Counted from the first letter of the stretch, positions 1 to 5,640 are shown. The stretch: 5,640 nt of DNA from an uncultured Muribaculaceae bacterium (GCA_947177435.1 CAMWUM010000145.1:1-5640); one strand, 5' to 3'. A program made the numbers and translations. Notes: a model not told the origin generated them from the sequence alone.

Positions 1-993
1 ATCACTGACAGTTGCGACCAGCGTTGTGAGCATTGCTACATCTTTTCCGAGGGACATCCGCGCATCATAGAGATGCCTCTAAAAAAGGCGGAGGAGGTAA
101 TCGGTCAATGCGTGGAGATGTGCAGAAAGATGGATCGGTTGCCGTATTTCTACATTACTGGCGGAGATCCGATCCTCCACCGCAGTTTCTGGAAGATTCT
201 TGCCATGCTCAAGGATCGGAATATTCCGTTTACGATTCTTGGCAATCCTTTCCACATTACGGATGAAGTTTGCCAACGGCTGAAATCGATGGGCTGCCAA
301 AAATACCAGTTGTCGATTGACGGAATGAGGGAGACGCATGACGCGATACGCAAGCCGGGATCGTTTGACACCACTATTGATAAGATTGGCGTGCTCAAGC
401 GCAACGGGATACGTGTGGCCGTGATGACTACTGTTTCGGGTACCAACATCAGCGAAATCCCTGACATTGTCGACCTCGTAGTGGAGAAAGGCGTGGACGT
501 ATTTGCTTTTGGCAGATATTGCCCTACATCGGAAGAGAAATCCACTCATATATCCCCGGCAGAATATAGGGATTTTCTCGGACGCATCTGGGGAAAATTC
601 GGGCAGCATAAAGACTCAGGCACGATTTTTAATCTCAAAGACCATCTTTGGACCCTATTCCTTTATGAGAATGGGTTGTTTAAGATTCCGGAGGACAGTG
701 ACCCTGATGCAATATACGATGGGTGCCACTGTGGCGACTGCCACTTCACCATACAGCCTAACGGCAATGTGATGTCTTGTAGGCGGTTTGAGAGCGTAGT
801 TGGCAATCTATTCAGCAAGCCTATCCACGAACTGTGGTCAGGCAGCGAAATGGATGCTTACAGGCAGTACGACAAATTTGAGAAATGTTCTAAATGCGAA
901 TTGTTAAGATTTTGTCGTGGTTGCCCGGCTGTTGCTTATGGTTATCATCGTTCGTTTTATTCACCTGACCCCCAATGTTGGAAAGTGGTATGA
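1..993 (+). CDS. Radical SAM/SPASM domain enzyme (5' end outside window)
   Basis: The reading frame is open from base 1, so the start codon lies upstream; 330 residues are visible. Cysteines at visible residues 5, 9 and 12 form the CX3CX2C motif followed by Tyr that binds the radical SAM 4Fe-4S cluster. A SAM-binding GGDP motif (variant of GGEP) lies at 54-57. The C-terminus is a SPASM domain for auxiliary Fe-S clusters: Cys 242/244/247, Gly255 and Cys260, then Cys 296, 299, 305, 308 and 326. The block CX2CX5CX2C differs from the canonical CX2CX5CX3C by one residue. SPASM enzymes of this type usually modify ribosomally made peptides or act as sulfatase-maturase-like enzymes; the substrate cannot be told here. 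Since the cluster motif normally sits near the N-terminus, probably only a few tens of residues are missing unless there is an extra N-terminal domain. It overlaps the next gene by ATGA, suggesting translational coupling. The radical SAM/SPASM assignment is firm; the function is not. Confidence 0.93.
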   Translation: MTDSCDQRCEHCYIFSEGHPRIIEMPLKKAEEVIGQCVEMCRKMDRLPYFYITGGDPILHRSFWKILAMLKDRNIPFTILGNPFHITDEVCQRLKSMGCQKYQLSIDGMRETHDAIRKPGSFDTTIDKIGVLKRNGIRVAVMTTVSGTNISEIPDIVDLVVEKGVDVFAFGRYCPTSEEKSTHISPAEYRDFLGRIWGKFGQHKDSGTIFNLKDHLWTLFLYENGLFKIPEDSDPDAIYDGCHCGDCHFTIQPNGNVMSCRRFESVVGNLFSKPIHELWSGSEMDAYRQYDKFEKCSKCELLRFCRGCPAVAYGYHRSFYSPDPQCWKVV

Positions 994-1958
994 AAGCTGT
1001 AGTCCTTACAGAGCCTTGCGAGGCGGAGGAAATGAAGTTGGCAGAGATGTCCATGCCTGAGGCAAAGCCCGGCTGGGTACTCATAAAAGTGCGTGCATTT
1101 GGCATAAACCATTCCGAAGTGCTTTTGCGGCAGTTTGAAGTGGCCCAGCCGTACATCAATAAGCCGATTGTGCCCGGCATTGAATGTGTAGGCGAGGTGA
1201 TAGATCCGTCCGACAGCCGTTTCAAAAAAGGTCAACGTGTGATGGCTTTGATGGGTGGTATGGGGCGAAGCTTCAACGGTAGTTATGCCGAATATGCGTT
1301 GCTCCCCGCGAGAATTGTATTTGCAGTTGACAGCGCTCTTAGTTGGGACGAACTTGCCGCGATTCCTGAAACGTACTATACCGCATACGGTTCGTTGGCT
1401 ATATCTTTGCAGTTGGCTGTTGGCGATTTGTTGCTCGTTCGGGGCGGTACGTCGACAGTGGGACTCGCTGCAATTCAACTTGCCAAAGCCATCGGCGCGA
1501 AAGTCGTCGCGACTACCCGAAGTGAAAAGAAATCGGTTATGCTCAAGGACTATGGTGCTGACGATGCAATCTTGGAGGGTGACGATTTCAGGAGCAGGTT
1601 TCTTGAAAAGTATCCTGCCGGTGCCAATAAGGTGCTTGAATTGATTGGCGCCTCCACATTGCGCGAGTCATTGCGGCTAACAGCCCTCCACGGCATAGTA
1701 TGCCATACCGGGCTGCTGGGGGGAGTGTTCGGCATGAAAAACTTCGACCCTATAAAAGAAATACCCTCAGGCACGTATCTGACAGGATTTTACAGTAATT
1801 ATCCAACCCAGGCGCAGATAACTGCTATGATGTGCCTCATAGAGCAAAGCAATATTCATCCAATAATAGCCCGGCAATTCACTCTCGACCATATTGCTGA
1901 GGCTCACCGGCTCGCCGAGCAAAGGTCGCAAATTGGCAAAATTGTAGTGACCGTATAA
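990..1958 (+). CDS. Zinc-independent medium-chain dehydrogenase (quinone oxidoreductase-like)
   Basis: Encodes 322 residues, the usual length for NADPH:quinone oxidoreductase-type members of the medium-chain dehydrogenase/reductase superfamily. The GroES-like N-terminal half has the typical sequences FGINHSEVLLRQ (about 38-48) and PGIE (62-65); the latter has Ile where zinc alcohol dehydrogenases have the catalytic His (GHE), so a catalytic zinc site is unlikely. The Rossmann half carries VRGGTSTVG (150-158) followed by AAIQLAKAIGA, the nucleotide-binding loop; the TTRSEKK stretch after the second strand suggests NADPH preference (inference). I chose the ATG at 990, not the in-frame ATG at 975, because family members begin MKAvvl and because 990 gives an ATGA overlap with the upstream stop codon. 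It probably reduces or oxidises a small carbonyl, enone or quinone; the coupling to a radical SAM enzyme hints at a shared pathway, which is inference only. Confidence 0.92.
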   Translation: MKAVVLTEPCEAEEMKLAEMSMPEAKPGWVLIKVRAFGINHSEVLLRQFEVAQPYINKPIVPGIECVGEVIDPSDSRFKKGQRVMALMGGMGRSFNGSYAEYALLPARIVFAVDSALSWDELAAIPETYYTAYGSLAISLQLAVGDLLLVRGGTSTVGLAAIQLAKAIGAKVVATTRSEKKSVMLKDYGADDAILEGDDFRSRFLEKYPAGANKVLELIGASTLRESLRLTALHGIVCHTGLLGGVFGMKNFDPIKEIPSGTYLTGFYSNYPTQAQITAMMCLIEQSNIHPIIARQFTLDHIAEAHRLAEQRSQIGKIVVTV

Positions 1959-1973
1959 TCTGGGCAGCTAATG

Positions 1974-2903
1974 TTAGATGTCGATTTCGGAGATGTCGAT
2001 GAGGTGGTGGACGATGGCGTAGAGGGTGAGACCGGAAGAGGTGTGGATGTCGAGTTTGGCGCAGATGTTGCGGCGATGGGTGGCCACGGTGTGGGTTGAG
2101 ATGAATAGTTTGTCGGCAATCTGCTTATTGGTCAGCCCCTTTGCGAGATGGTGGATAATCTCTTTTTCACGTTTTCCAAGTATGGGCGTTTCCTTTGAGG
2201 TTTCCTTTTTAGAGGGTGCGGAAGTGCTGCTTTTCTCTATAGCGCTGACGAGCGGCACGAGCAGTCTGTTTTCTACATCGAAGTGAGTGGCTAGATCTCG
2301 TTCACAGAGGATGATATCAAAAAGGACCGAGGAGAGCAGATCATTGTCCTTCTGGGTATAGTGGTAGATAAATATGTCTTTCAACTCGCGCAGCTTATCG
2401 GCCATGGGCTCATGGTGCGCGACATAGCCTGATAGAGTTATGCCGTCAGATTTCTTGCCGCCGGCAAGCTGTTCGGCGTAGCTAAATATTTCGTCATCTT
2501 CTTTTTGCATGTGCCACCGGACCTCTGTAAAATACTCATCAAAGAATTTTAGCAACAATATCGATACTTTTTCATTAGATGAGTGGCCTATGCCTTCTAC
2601 AAGATGATGCTTTATGTGAGGCAACGTAACAGTCGTTATCGACCTATGGGCGTGACGGAGATAACCGATCAGCGATTTCAGTGACAAATCGGCAACATCA
2701 AATGGATATCCGCTTATAAGATTGCAGACCGCAAGGAAAGTCCCGGTATGGACATCGTTATCGATGCATACCTTTTGTATAGTCTCGTCGCCGAAGCCAT
2801 ACGCAATGTCAAAGCGGCTAATGACGTGAAGCAGGAAATTGTTGTCCTGCACCATCTCGCGCATAGTGTTAGAGCCACGGTATCCAATTTGTCGGTCAAT
2901 CAT
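1974..2903 (-). CDS. Hemerythrin-like di-iron domain fused to LuxR-type HTH regulator
   Basis: Encodes 309 residues in three parts. Residues about 17-63 resemble the ScdA_N domain at the start of YtfE/ScdA iron-sulfur repair proteins, but the vicinal Cys-Cys of that domain is replaced by Ala34-Tyr35. Residues about 75-222 form a hemerythrin-like four-helix bundle with probable iron ligands His86, His131, Glu135 (HMQKE), His163 or His164, His207 and Glu211 (HFDVE); order and spacing closely follow the di-iron ligands of E. coli YtfE as I recall them. After a Ser/Thr/Lys-rich linker (about 223-239), residues 241-303 are a GerE/LuxR DNA-binding domain with KREKEIIHHLAKGLTNKQIA and TVATHRRNI recognition-helix features. 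It is probably a cytoplasmic transcription factor reading oxygen, nitric oxide or iron state through the di-iron site; the targets are unknown. It stands alone with its own promoter and converges on the dehydrogenase gene with a 15-base gap. Met14 is an alternative start. Confidence 0.9.
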   Translation of the reverse strand: MIDRQIGYRGSNTMREMVQDNNFLLHVISRFDIAYGFGDETIQKVCIDNDVHTGTFLAVCNLISGYPFDVADLSLKSLIGYLRHAHRSITTVTLPHIKHHLVEGIGHSSNEKVSILLLKFFDEYFTEVRWHMQKEDDEIFSYAEQLAGGKKSDGITLSGYVAHHEPMADKLRELKDIFIYHYTQKDNDLLSSVLFDIILCERDLATHFDVENRLLVPLVSAIEKSSTSAPSKKETSKETPILGKREKEIIHHLAKGLTNKQIADKLFISTHTVATHRRNICAKLDIHTSSGLTLYAIVHHLIDISEIDI

Positions 2904-2942
2904 AGTTGTTTATTACTTTTGTCAGCACATGTTTTCATTATG

Positions 2943-2973
2943 CAAAGTTACTCTTTTTCGACGAGAAATCAAA
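2943..2973 (-). promoter_or_regulatory. Bacteroidota-type promoter of the hemerythrin-LuxR gene
   Basis: Read on the minus strand, TTTG (2973-2970) is followed after 19 bases by TAACTTTG (2950-2943). This matches the known Bacteroidota primary-sigma consensus of a TTTG -33 element and a TAnnTTTG -7 element about 19-21 bases apart. Transcription would begin near 2937, leaving a leader of roughly 33 bases before the ATG at 2903. Elements and spacing are seen directly; promoter activity and the start point are inferred. Confidence 0.75.
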
Positions 2974-2976
2974 ATT

Positions 2977-2990
2977 GCGCCAATTGTCGC
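2977..2990. promoter_or_regulatory. Imperfect palindrome next to the -33 element, possible operator
   Basis: GCGCCAATTGTCGC is an inverted repeat around CAATTG with one mismatched pair (2980 against 2987). It begins three bases upstream of the TTTG -33 element, where a dimeric regulator such as a LuxR-type protein could contact or compete with RNA polymerase. Short imperfect palindromes arise by chance, so operator function is only a suggestion; autoregulation by the adjacent gene is one possibility. Confidence 0.2.
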
Positions 2991-3022
2991 GATACTCATC
3001 GATAAATGTTGTTGGCATCACA

Positions 3023-3036
3023 TTGCAAAGTTGCAA
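3023..3036. promoter_or_regulatory. Perfect FNR/CRP-type inverted repeat TTGCA-N4-TGCAA
   Basis: The 14-base site has two perfect 5-base half-sites separated by AAGT. The outer TTG/CAA positions and the 4-base spacer are those of FNR/DNR-type sites (TTGAT-N4-ATCAA), though the inner bases are CA/TG, not AT/AT. Its centre is about 92 bases upstream of the inferred start of transcription of the hemerythrin-LuxR gene, compatible with upstream activation by a Crp/Fnr-family protein. The palindrome is seen directly; the binding family and the role are inference. Confidence 0.35.
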
Positions 3037-3106
3037 CCAGCTGACGGCTGCCACAATCCCATTAGTCATGAAAATGGGCTATTTCAACTTTTGGACCGCC
3101 TGCATT

Positions 3107-3778
3107 TTAGAGGAGGGCCATTTGGACCTCGCCGATGCGGAGGGTGGTGGAGAAGGTGAGGGGCGAGCGGTCGGCGGTGGATACGAGGCAGCTGATGGGG
3201 TATTGGGCTGCGTCGCCGATGTCGAAGATGAGGGTGAGGCTGTAGGCTTGGCCGTAGTCGCTTTCTTCGGTGCCGTGATAGGTGATGAGCATGCGTCCGT
3301 CTTCGCCGTCGCCTGCGAGGGGTACTGATATCTGGTCGCCTTCCTGCATCTGGTCAAAGTCCATCTGCTGGGCGTAATAGAAAAAACCTGGGAGCATTGC
3401 GGTGATGTTGACGGCCTCCATTGTCTCGTCAGAGGCGTCTAGGCGGCCCTGGCCGTGTATGTTTCGGTAATTATCTGACCATTCGTTTTTGGGATGGCGT
3501 GAGTATACGCCGTCGATGTAGTTGATCTCGGCGCGGTCGAGCGTCAGGTCTGCGTCGATTGTGTCGGTTATGCTCATAACGTCGCCTCGGATGGGCACGC
3601 TCTGGCCGGCTACCGCGCCGTTGATACCATTCTCGTCAGCATCGATGCTGATAGTGACGTCGCCTGCGTGGATGTCAACGAATCCCCAGTGCCAGTCGAC
3701 GCTGTATGTATATTCTTTGGCCCAGCCTATGGCTGCGGCTGCTATTGCGAATGCTAATATTAATGCTGTGCGTTTCAT
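3107..3778 (-). CDS. Exported DUF3108-like protein
   Basis: Encodes 223 residues from the ATG at 3778. An in-frame ATG six codons earlier (3796) would place MREKHT in front of a complete signal peptide and is less likely. MKR plus a hydrophobic Ala/Leu/Ile segment (5-20) ending GWA forms a signal peptide, probably cut near residue 20, so the product should be periplasmic or envelope-located. The mature part starts with a beta-rich YTYSVDWHWGFVDIHAGDVTISI stretch, split here as YTYSVDWHWG and FVDIHAGDVTISI, resembling the opening of DUF3108 proteins, and continues as alternating strands with many Asp/Glu residues and no obvious catalytic motif. No cysteine follows the signal as a lipobox would need. 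The function of DUF3108 proteins is not established. It lies behind the terminator of the upstream small gene; only a poor -7-like TTTATTTG (3801-3794) is visible before it, so its promoter is unclear. Confidence 0.8.
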   Translation of the reverse strand: MKRTALILAFAIAAAAIGWAKEYTYSVDWHWGFVDIHAGDVTISIDADENGINGAVAGQSVPIRGDVMSITDTIDADLTLDRAEINYIDGVYSRHPKNEWSDNYRNIHGQGRLDASDETMEAVNITAMLPGFFYYAQQMDFDQMQEGDQISVPLAGDGEDGRMLITYHGTEESDYGQAYSLTLIFDIGDAAQYPISCLVSTADRSPLTFSTTLRIGEVQMALL

Positions 3779-3811
3779 AGTGTGTTTCTCTCTCAAATAA
3801 ATAATAAGTTG

Positions 3812-3846
3812 AAAAAATTGCGCCGCCGTCCTTACGGGCGACGGCG
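3812..3846 (-). terminator. Intrinsic terminator after the small LEA-like gene
   Basis: On the minus strand CGCCGTC (3846-3840) pairs with GACGGCG (3830-3824) as a 7-base GC-rich stem with a 9-base loop, followed after a few bases by six T residues (3817-3812). It begins 14 bases past the stop codon of the small repeat protein gene. It should separate that transcript from the downstream exported-protein gene. Confidence 0.7.
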
Positions 3847-3860
3847 TAGATTTTTATAGG

Positions 3861-4166
3861 TTAATGGCGAAGTTTGTCTGCCAGGCCGTTGGCCTTGTCA
3901 GAAAGATTTTCGATGACGTCGGCCACCTTGTCCTTGACCACCTGGGTGGCGTCAGAGACTTTGTCCTTAACCACGTTGGTGGCGTCGGCGACCTTGTCCT
4001 TCATATTGCTTGTTTTGTCAGCCATAGCTTCCTTGGCGTCGGCGGCTTTTGTCTTAGCGGCGCCTAATGCGTCGATTGCGGAAGCCTTAGCGGCGGCTGC
4101 GCTGATTTGTGCTTCGAGTTTGCTCTTCTGTGCCTGAGCGGCTGCGCTCAAATTGTTAAGATCCAT
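3861..4166 (-). CDS. Small LEA-like amphipathic 11-residue-repeat protein
   Basis: Encodes 101 residues, very rich in Ala, Lys and Asp and lacking Cys, Trp, Tyr, Phe, Pro. The N-terminal half (7-50) is an Ala/Lys helix-former (for example AAAAKASAI). From residue 56 there are 11-residue repeats: KDKVADATNVV, KDKVSDATQVV, KDKVADVIENL, then the degenerate SDKANGLADKL. This matches the 11-mer pattern of group 3 LEA/apolipoprotein-like helices, which are often disordered until dried or bound to membranes. No signal peptide or membrane segment is visible, so a cytoplasmic location is expected. Roles in stress tolerance, membrane or nucleoid association are possible but unproven; similar low-complexity helical proteins in bacteria are often annotated as hypothetical or YtxH-like. 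It appears monocistronic: a terminator follows it, and the AT-rich 71 bases before it hold no clear TAnnTTTG promoter. Confidence 0.8.
   Translation of the reverse strand: MDLNNLSAAAQAQKSKLEAQISAAAAKASAIDALGAAKTKAADAKEAMADKTSNMKDKVADATNVVKDKVSDATQVVKDKVADVIENLSDKANGLADKLRH
3903..4001 (-). repeat. Three tandem 33-base units inside the LEA-like gene
   Basis: Three in-frame units (3969-4001, 3936-3968, 3903-3935) each encode one 11-residue repeat beginning with Lys-Asp-Lys. By hand alignment the first two are identical at 27 of 33 bases and the first and third at 24 of 33, indicating growth by tandem duplication followed by divergence. Confidence 0.8.
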
Positions 4167-4225
4167 AGCGGTGTGCAGTTTAGATAATTAATAAAGGGTT
4201 AATTGTATATATCTAACACACGCCG

Positions 4226-4243
4226 CCGTGAAAAGGTTCACGG
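4226..4243 (-). terminator. Hairpin at the stop codon of the glycosylase gene, possible terminator
   Basis: CCGTGAA and TTCACGG form a perfect 7-base stem around a 4-base loop, overlapping the TGA stop at 4238-4240. On the minus strand it is not followed by a T-tract, so it is not a standard intrinsic terminator; it might stabilise the 3' end of the message or weakly terminate. Confidence 0.3.
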
Positions 4244-4810
4244 AGCAATCGAATTTGCCGCATCGAGCAGCCGGCGGTAAAATTCGGCCTTCCATTCCAG
4301 GGGCTTGGGATAGGCGCGCGATGACGATGGCATACGCCACACCTGCACTTCCCGGCCGCCTATCTCGGCCATGCCAAACTGCCCGACAGCCACGGTGCCG
4401 ACGTGGTACTGTGCGTCGAGGGTTTCGAGCGCTTTCTCACCTGTCAGGGCTACGATGCGGCACTTGGGCATCTGCGCGAGCAGGGTGCCGAAATCACGAG
4501 GCTTGACCACCTGCAGAAATTTGTCGGATGCATTATCTTTCAAGCGTACCACCTCCTCACCGGTGTCGGAAAGGCCGAGCCCTATCTTGCGGCAGTAGTT
4601 GACGATTTTTTCTTTGTCGAACTTTTTACCGTCGATGAAATAGTTCTTGTCGCCGGCGGCGATCAGGCCCCAGATGCGCCACATGTCATTCTGGAAGTTG
4701 GGGTAGAACCAATCGATGCACCACCGAGCGCGCGGGGGTGGAAAACTGCCGGACATCAGGATGCGCCCGTTGTCCGGCAGAAATGGGGGTAGGGGATGAG
4801 TTTCTGTCAT
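4238..4810 (-). CDS. Uracil-DNA glycosylase-family protein
   Basis: Encodes 190 residues. It resembles a Bacteroidota family annotated as uracil-DNA glycosylase family protein: an N-terminal PPFLPDNGRILMSGSFPPP stretch (8-26), with GSFPP at 21-25 where Mug/SMUG-like enzymes have the uracil-pocket loop; FYPNFQNDMWRIWG (35-48); NASDKF (93-98); and a C-terminal MPSSSRAY (160-167), the likely DNA-intercalation and catalytic-support loop comparable to the NPSG or HPS loops of the superfamily. It would remove uracil or a related lesion base in base-excision repair in the cytoplasm; exact substrate is inference. The ATG at 4810 overlaps the TGA of the upstream arabinofuranosidase gene as ATGA, so translation is probably coupled and the two are probably on one transcript. 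No signal peptide is seen. The family call rests on recognised motifs and length, not on a search. Confidence 0.82.
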   Translation of the reverse strand: MTETHPLPPFLPDNGRILMSGSFPPPRARWCIDWFYPNFQNDMWRIWGLIAAGDKNYFIDGKKFDKEKIVNYCRKIGLGLSDTGEEVVRLKDNASDKFLQVVKPRDFGTLLAQMPKCRIVALTGEKALETLDAQYHVGTVAVGQFGMAEIGGREVQVWRMPSSSRAYPKPLEWKAEFYRRLLDAANSIAP

Positions 4811-5640
4811 TTGATGGTGAGGGTGACAATCGAGTGGGCGGGTAGGGTGACTACAAGCGCGTCGCGGGTGACCTTTGCGCCCTTAAAGGGCTTGGTGGCC
4901 ACGCGGTCGGGGTGGGCGAAGTCGTTGTAGTCGGCCACGTCGTGGCAGGTGAGTATCTCGCCTGCCACGACGGGCTTGGCGGAGATGCCTTTAAGGGGAA
5001 TGGTGACGGTCTGTTCCTTTTCGAGGTCAACGTTGGCCAGTGAGATGCAGTACACTCCATCCTTGACCGAGGCTGTGGCGCTGATGTCGGGCACGAGGCG
5101 TCCGCCGTCGACCTTGCGGTACTGGCAATCGACGTCGACGGGCACGAGTTTGGCGTTCTGATGGGGCACGTACATCTTAAATACGTAGTAGGTGGGCGTG
5201 AGCACCATCTTGTCGCCGTCGGTGAGCACCATTGACTGCAATACGTTGGCAAACTGAGCGATGTTGGTCATGCTCAGTCGCTTGGTGTACTTATGGAATA
5301 CGTTGAGCGAGAGTGCCGCTACCATAGCGTCGCGCATCGTGTTCTGCTGGTAGAGGTGTCCGGGCACGGTGCCGGGCTCCTCGTCCCACCACGTGCCCCA
5401 CTCGTCGAGCAGCAGGCCCACGCGGCACTCGGGGTCGTACTTATCCATAATGGCACAGTGTTTTTTGATAACGTCTTCCACCTCAAGGCACTTGCCGAGG
5501 GTCCAGTAGTAATCGTCGATGTCGAACTGCGTGGCCGAGCCTTTGCTGCCGCTCCATCCGGTGACGGTGTAATAGTGGAGCGAGATGCCGTCCATGAACT
5601 GGCGGGCGTTCTTCATCATTGTCTCTGTCCAGTCGTAGTC
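4807..5640 (-). CDS. GH51 alpha-L-arabinofuranosidase, C-terminal part (5' end outside window)
   Basis: The frame is open to the window edge, with DYDWTET encoded ahead of the first in-window Met, so the gene begins beyond 5640; 277 residues are visible, roughly the C-terminal half of a typical 500-residue-plus GH51 enzyme. Visible residues 17-22 (GISLHYYT region) match the late (beta/alpha)8 barrel, and LLLDEWGTWW contains the expected catalytic nucleophile Glu at visible residue 80 (codon 5401-5403). PTYYVFKMYVPHQNAKLVP leads into the C-terminal beta-sandwich (about 185-277) that ends in VVTLPAHSIVTLTIK. The acid/base Glu lies outside the window. The enzyme releases terminal arabinofuranose from arabinan or arabinoxylan; in Bacteroidales such enzymes are commonly periplasmic, but the signal peptide cannot be seen here. 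Its stop overlaps the start of the DNA glycosylase gene. GC content looks higher here than in the regulator gene. Confidence 0.93.
   Translation of the reverse strand, partial: DYDWTETMMKNARQFMDGISLHYYTVTGWSGSKGSATQFDIDDYYWTLGKCLEVEDVIKKHCAIMDKYDPECRVGLLLDEWGTWWDEEPGTVPGHLYQQNTMRDAMVAALSLNVFHKYTKRLSMTNIAQFANVLQSMVLTDGDKMVLTPTYYVFKMYVPHQNAKLVPVDVDCQYRKVDGGRLVPDISATASVKDGVYCISLANVDLEKEQTVTIPLKGISAKPVVAGEILTCHDVADYNDFAHPDRVATKPFKGAKVTRDALVVTLPAHSIVTLTIK

Noticed and set aside
79..609. A 176-codon minus-strand open frame
   Set aside because: It lies wholly antisense to the radical SAM gene, whose cluster-binding motifs prove the plus-strand frame.
975..989. Earlier ATG at 975 for the dehydrogenase
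   Set aside because: It would add five residues before the family-typical MKAVVL start and lengthen the overlap; the ATGA start at 990 fits better.
1959..1973. Possible bidirectional terminator between the convergent genes
   Set aside because: The 15-base gap and its flanks hold no inverted repeat with a T-tract.
3026..3057. A second promoter-like pair on the minus strand, ATTG - 20 bases - CAACTTTG
   Set aside because: Both elements have a mismatch to TTTG / TAnnTTTG, and the -7-like part overlaps the TTGCA palindrome, so the perfect pair at 2943-2973 is preferred.
3058..3078. Hairpin CCCATT / AATGGG with a 9-base loop downstream of the exported-protein gene
   Set aside because: The stem is short and AT-containing and has no T-tract on the minus strand, so it is not a convincing terminator.
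2906..3328. A 140-codon plus-strand open frame crossing the intergenic region into the exported-protein gene
   Set aside because: Most of it is antisense to the signal-peptide-bearing protein, its Gly/Ala/Val/Glu-rich tail is what antisense reading of that gene produces, and it resembles no family I know.
3794..3801. TTTATTTG as a -7 element for the exported-protein gene
   Set aside because: It lacks the A at position 2 of TAnnTTTG, and no TTTG lies 19-21 bases upstream; that space is occupied by the terminator.
3821..4229. The same CGCCGCCGT string in hairpins on both sides of the LEA-like gene
   Set aside because: The match is only nine low-complexity bases, the hairpin partners and loops differ, and there are no flanking duplications, so it does not support a mobile element.
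4403..4792. A 129-codon plus-strand open frame
   Set aside because: It is antisense to the glycosylase gene, which has recognisable family motifs and a coupled start.

Overview
The window reads as chromosomal DNA from a Bacteroidota bacterium, most likely order Bacteroidales; a Muribaculaceae-like gut commensal is my best guess. Four things point there: a TTTG / TAnnTTTG promoter at 2943-2973 (the Bacteroidota sigma-factor signature), a hemerythrin-LuxR fusion regulator, a DUF3108-type exported protein, and a GH51 arabinofuranosidase with a Bacteroidales-style uracil-DNA glycosylase. Assignment below the order is inference. I see no tRNA, rRNA, CRISPR array or insertion sequence.

Left part (1-1958, plus strand): a radical SAM/SPASM enzyme that enters from outside the window is followed, with a 4-base ATGA overlap, by a zinc-independent medium-chain (quinone oxidoreductase-like) dehydrogenase. 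The pair is probably one operon whose beginning, and any peptide substrate gene, lies upstream of the window. Its 3' end meets the next gene convergently with only 15 bases between stop codons and no visible terminator hairpin.

Middle part (1974-3106, minus strand): a single-gene unit encodes a YtfE/ScdA-like di-iron hemerythrin domain fused to a LuxR-type DNA-binding domain, probably a regulator that senses oxygen, nitric oxide or iron/redox state. Its upstream region holds a well-formed Bacteroidota promoter, an imperfect palindrome just upstream of the -33 element, and a perfect FNR-type inverted repeat TTGCA-N4-TGCAA further up.

Right part (3107-5640, all minus strand): in transcription order these are a GH51 alpha-L-arabinofuranosidase (5' part outside the window), a uracil-DNA glycosylase-family protein that overlaps it by ATGA, a small LEA-like 11-residue-repeat protein with an intrinsic terminator behind it, and an exported DUF3108-like protein. 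The first two are probably co-transcribed; the small repeat protein and the exported protein look like separate units. The most notable items are the hemerythrin-LuxR regulator with its elaborate promoter and the radical SAM/dehydrogenase pair.
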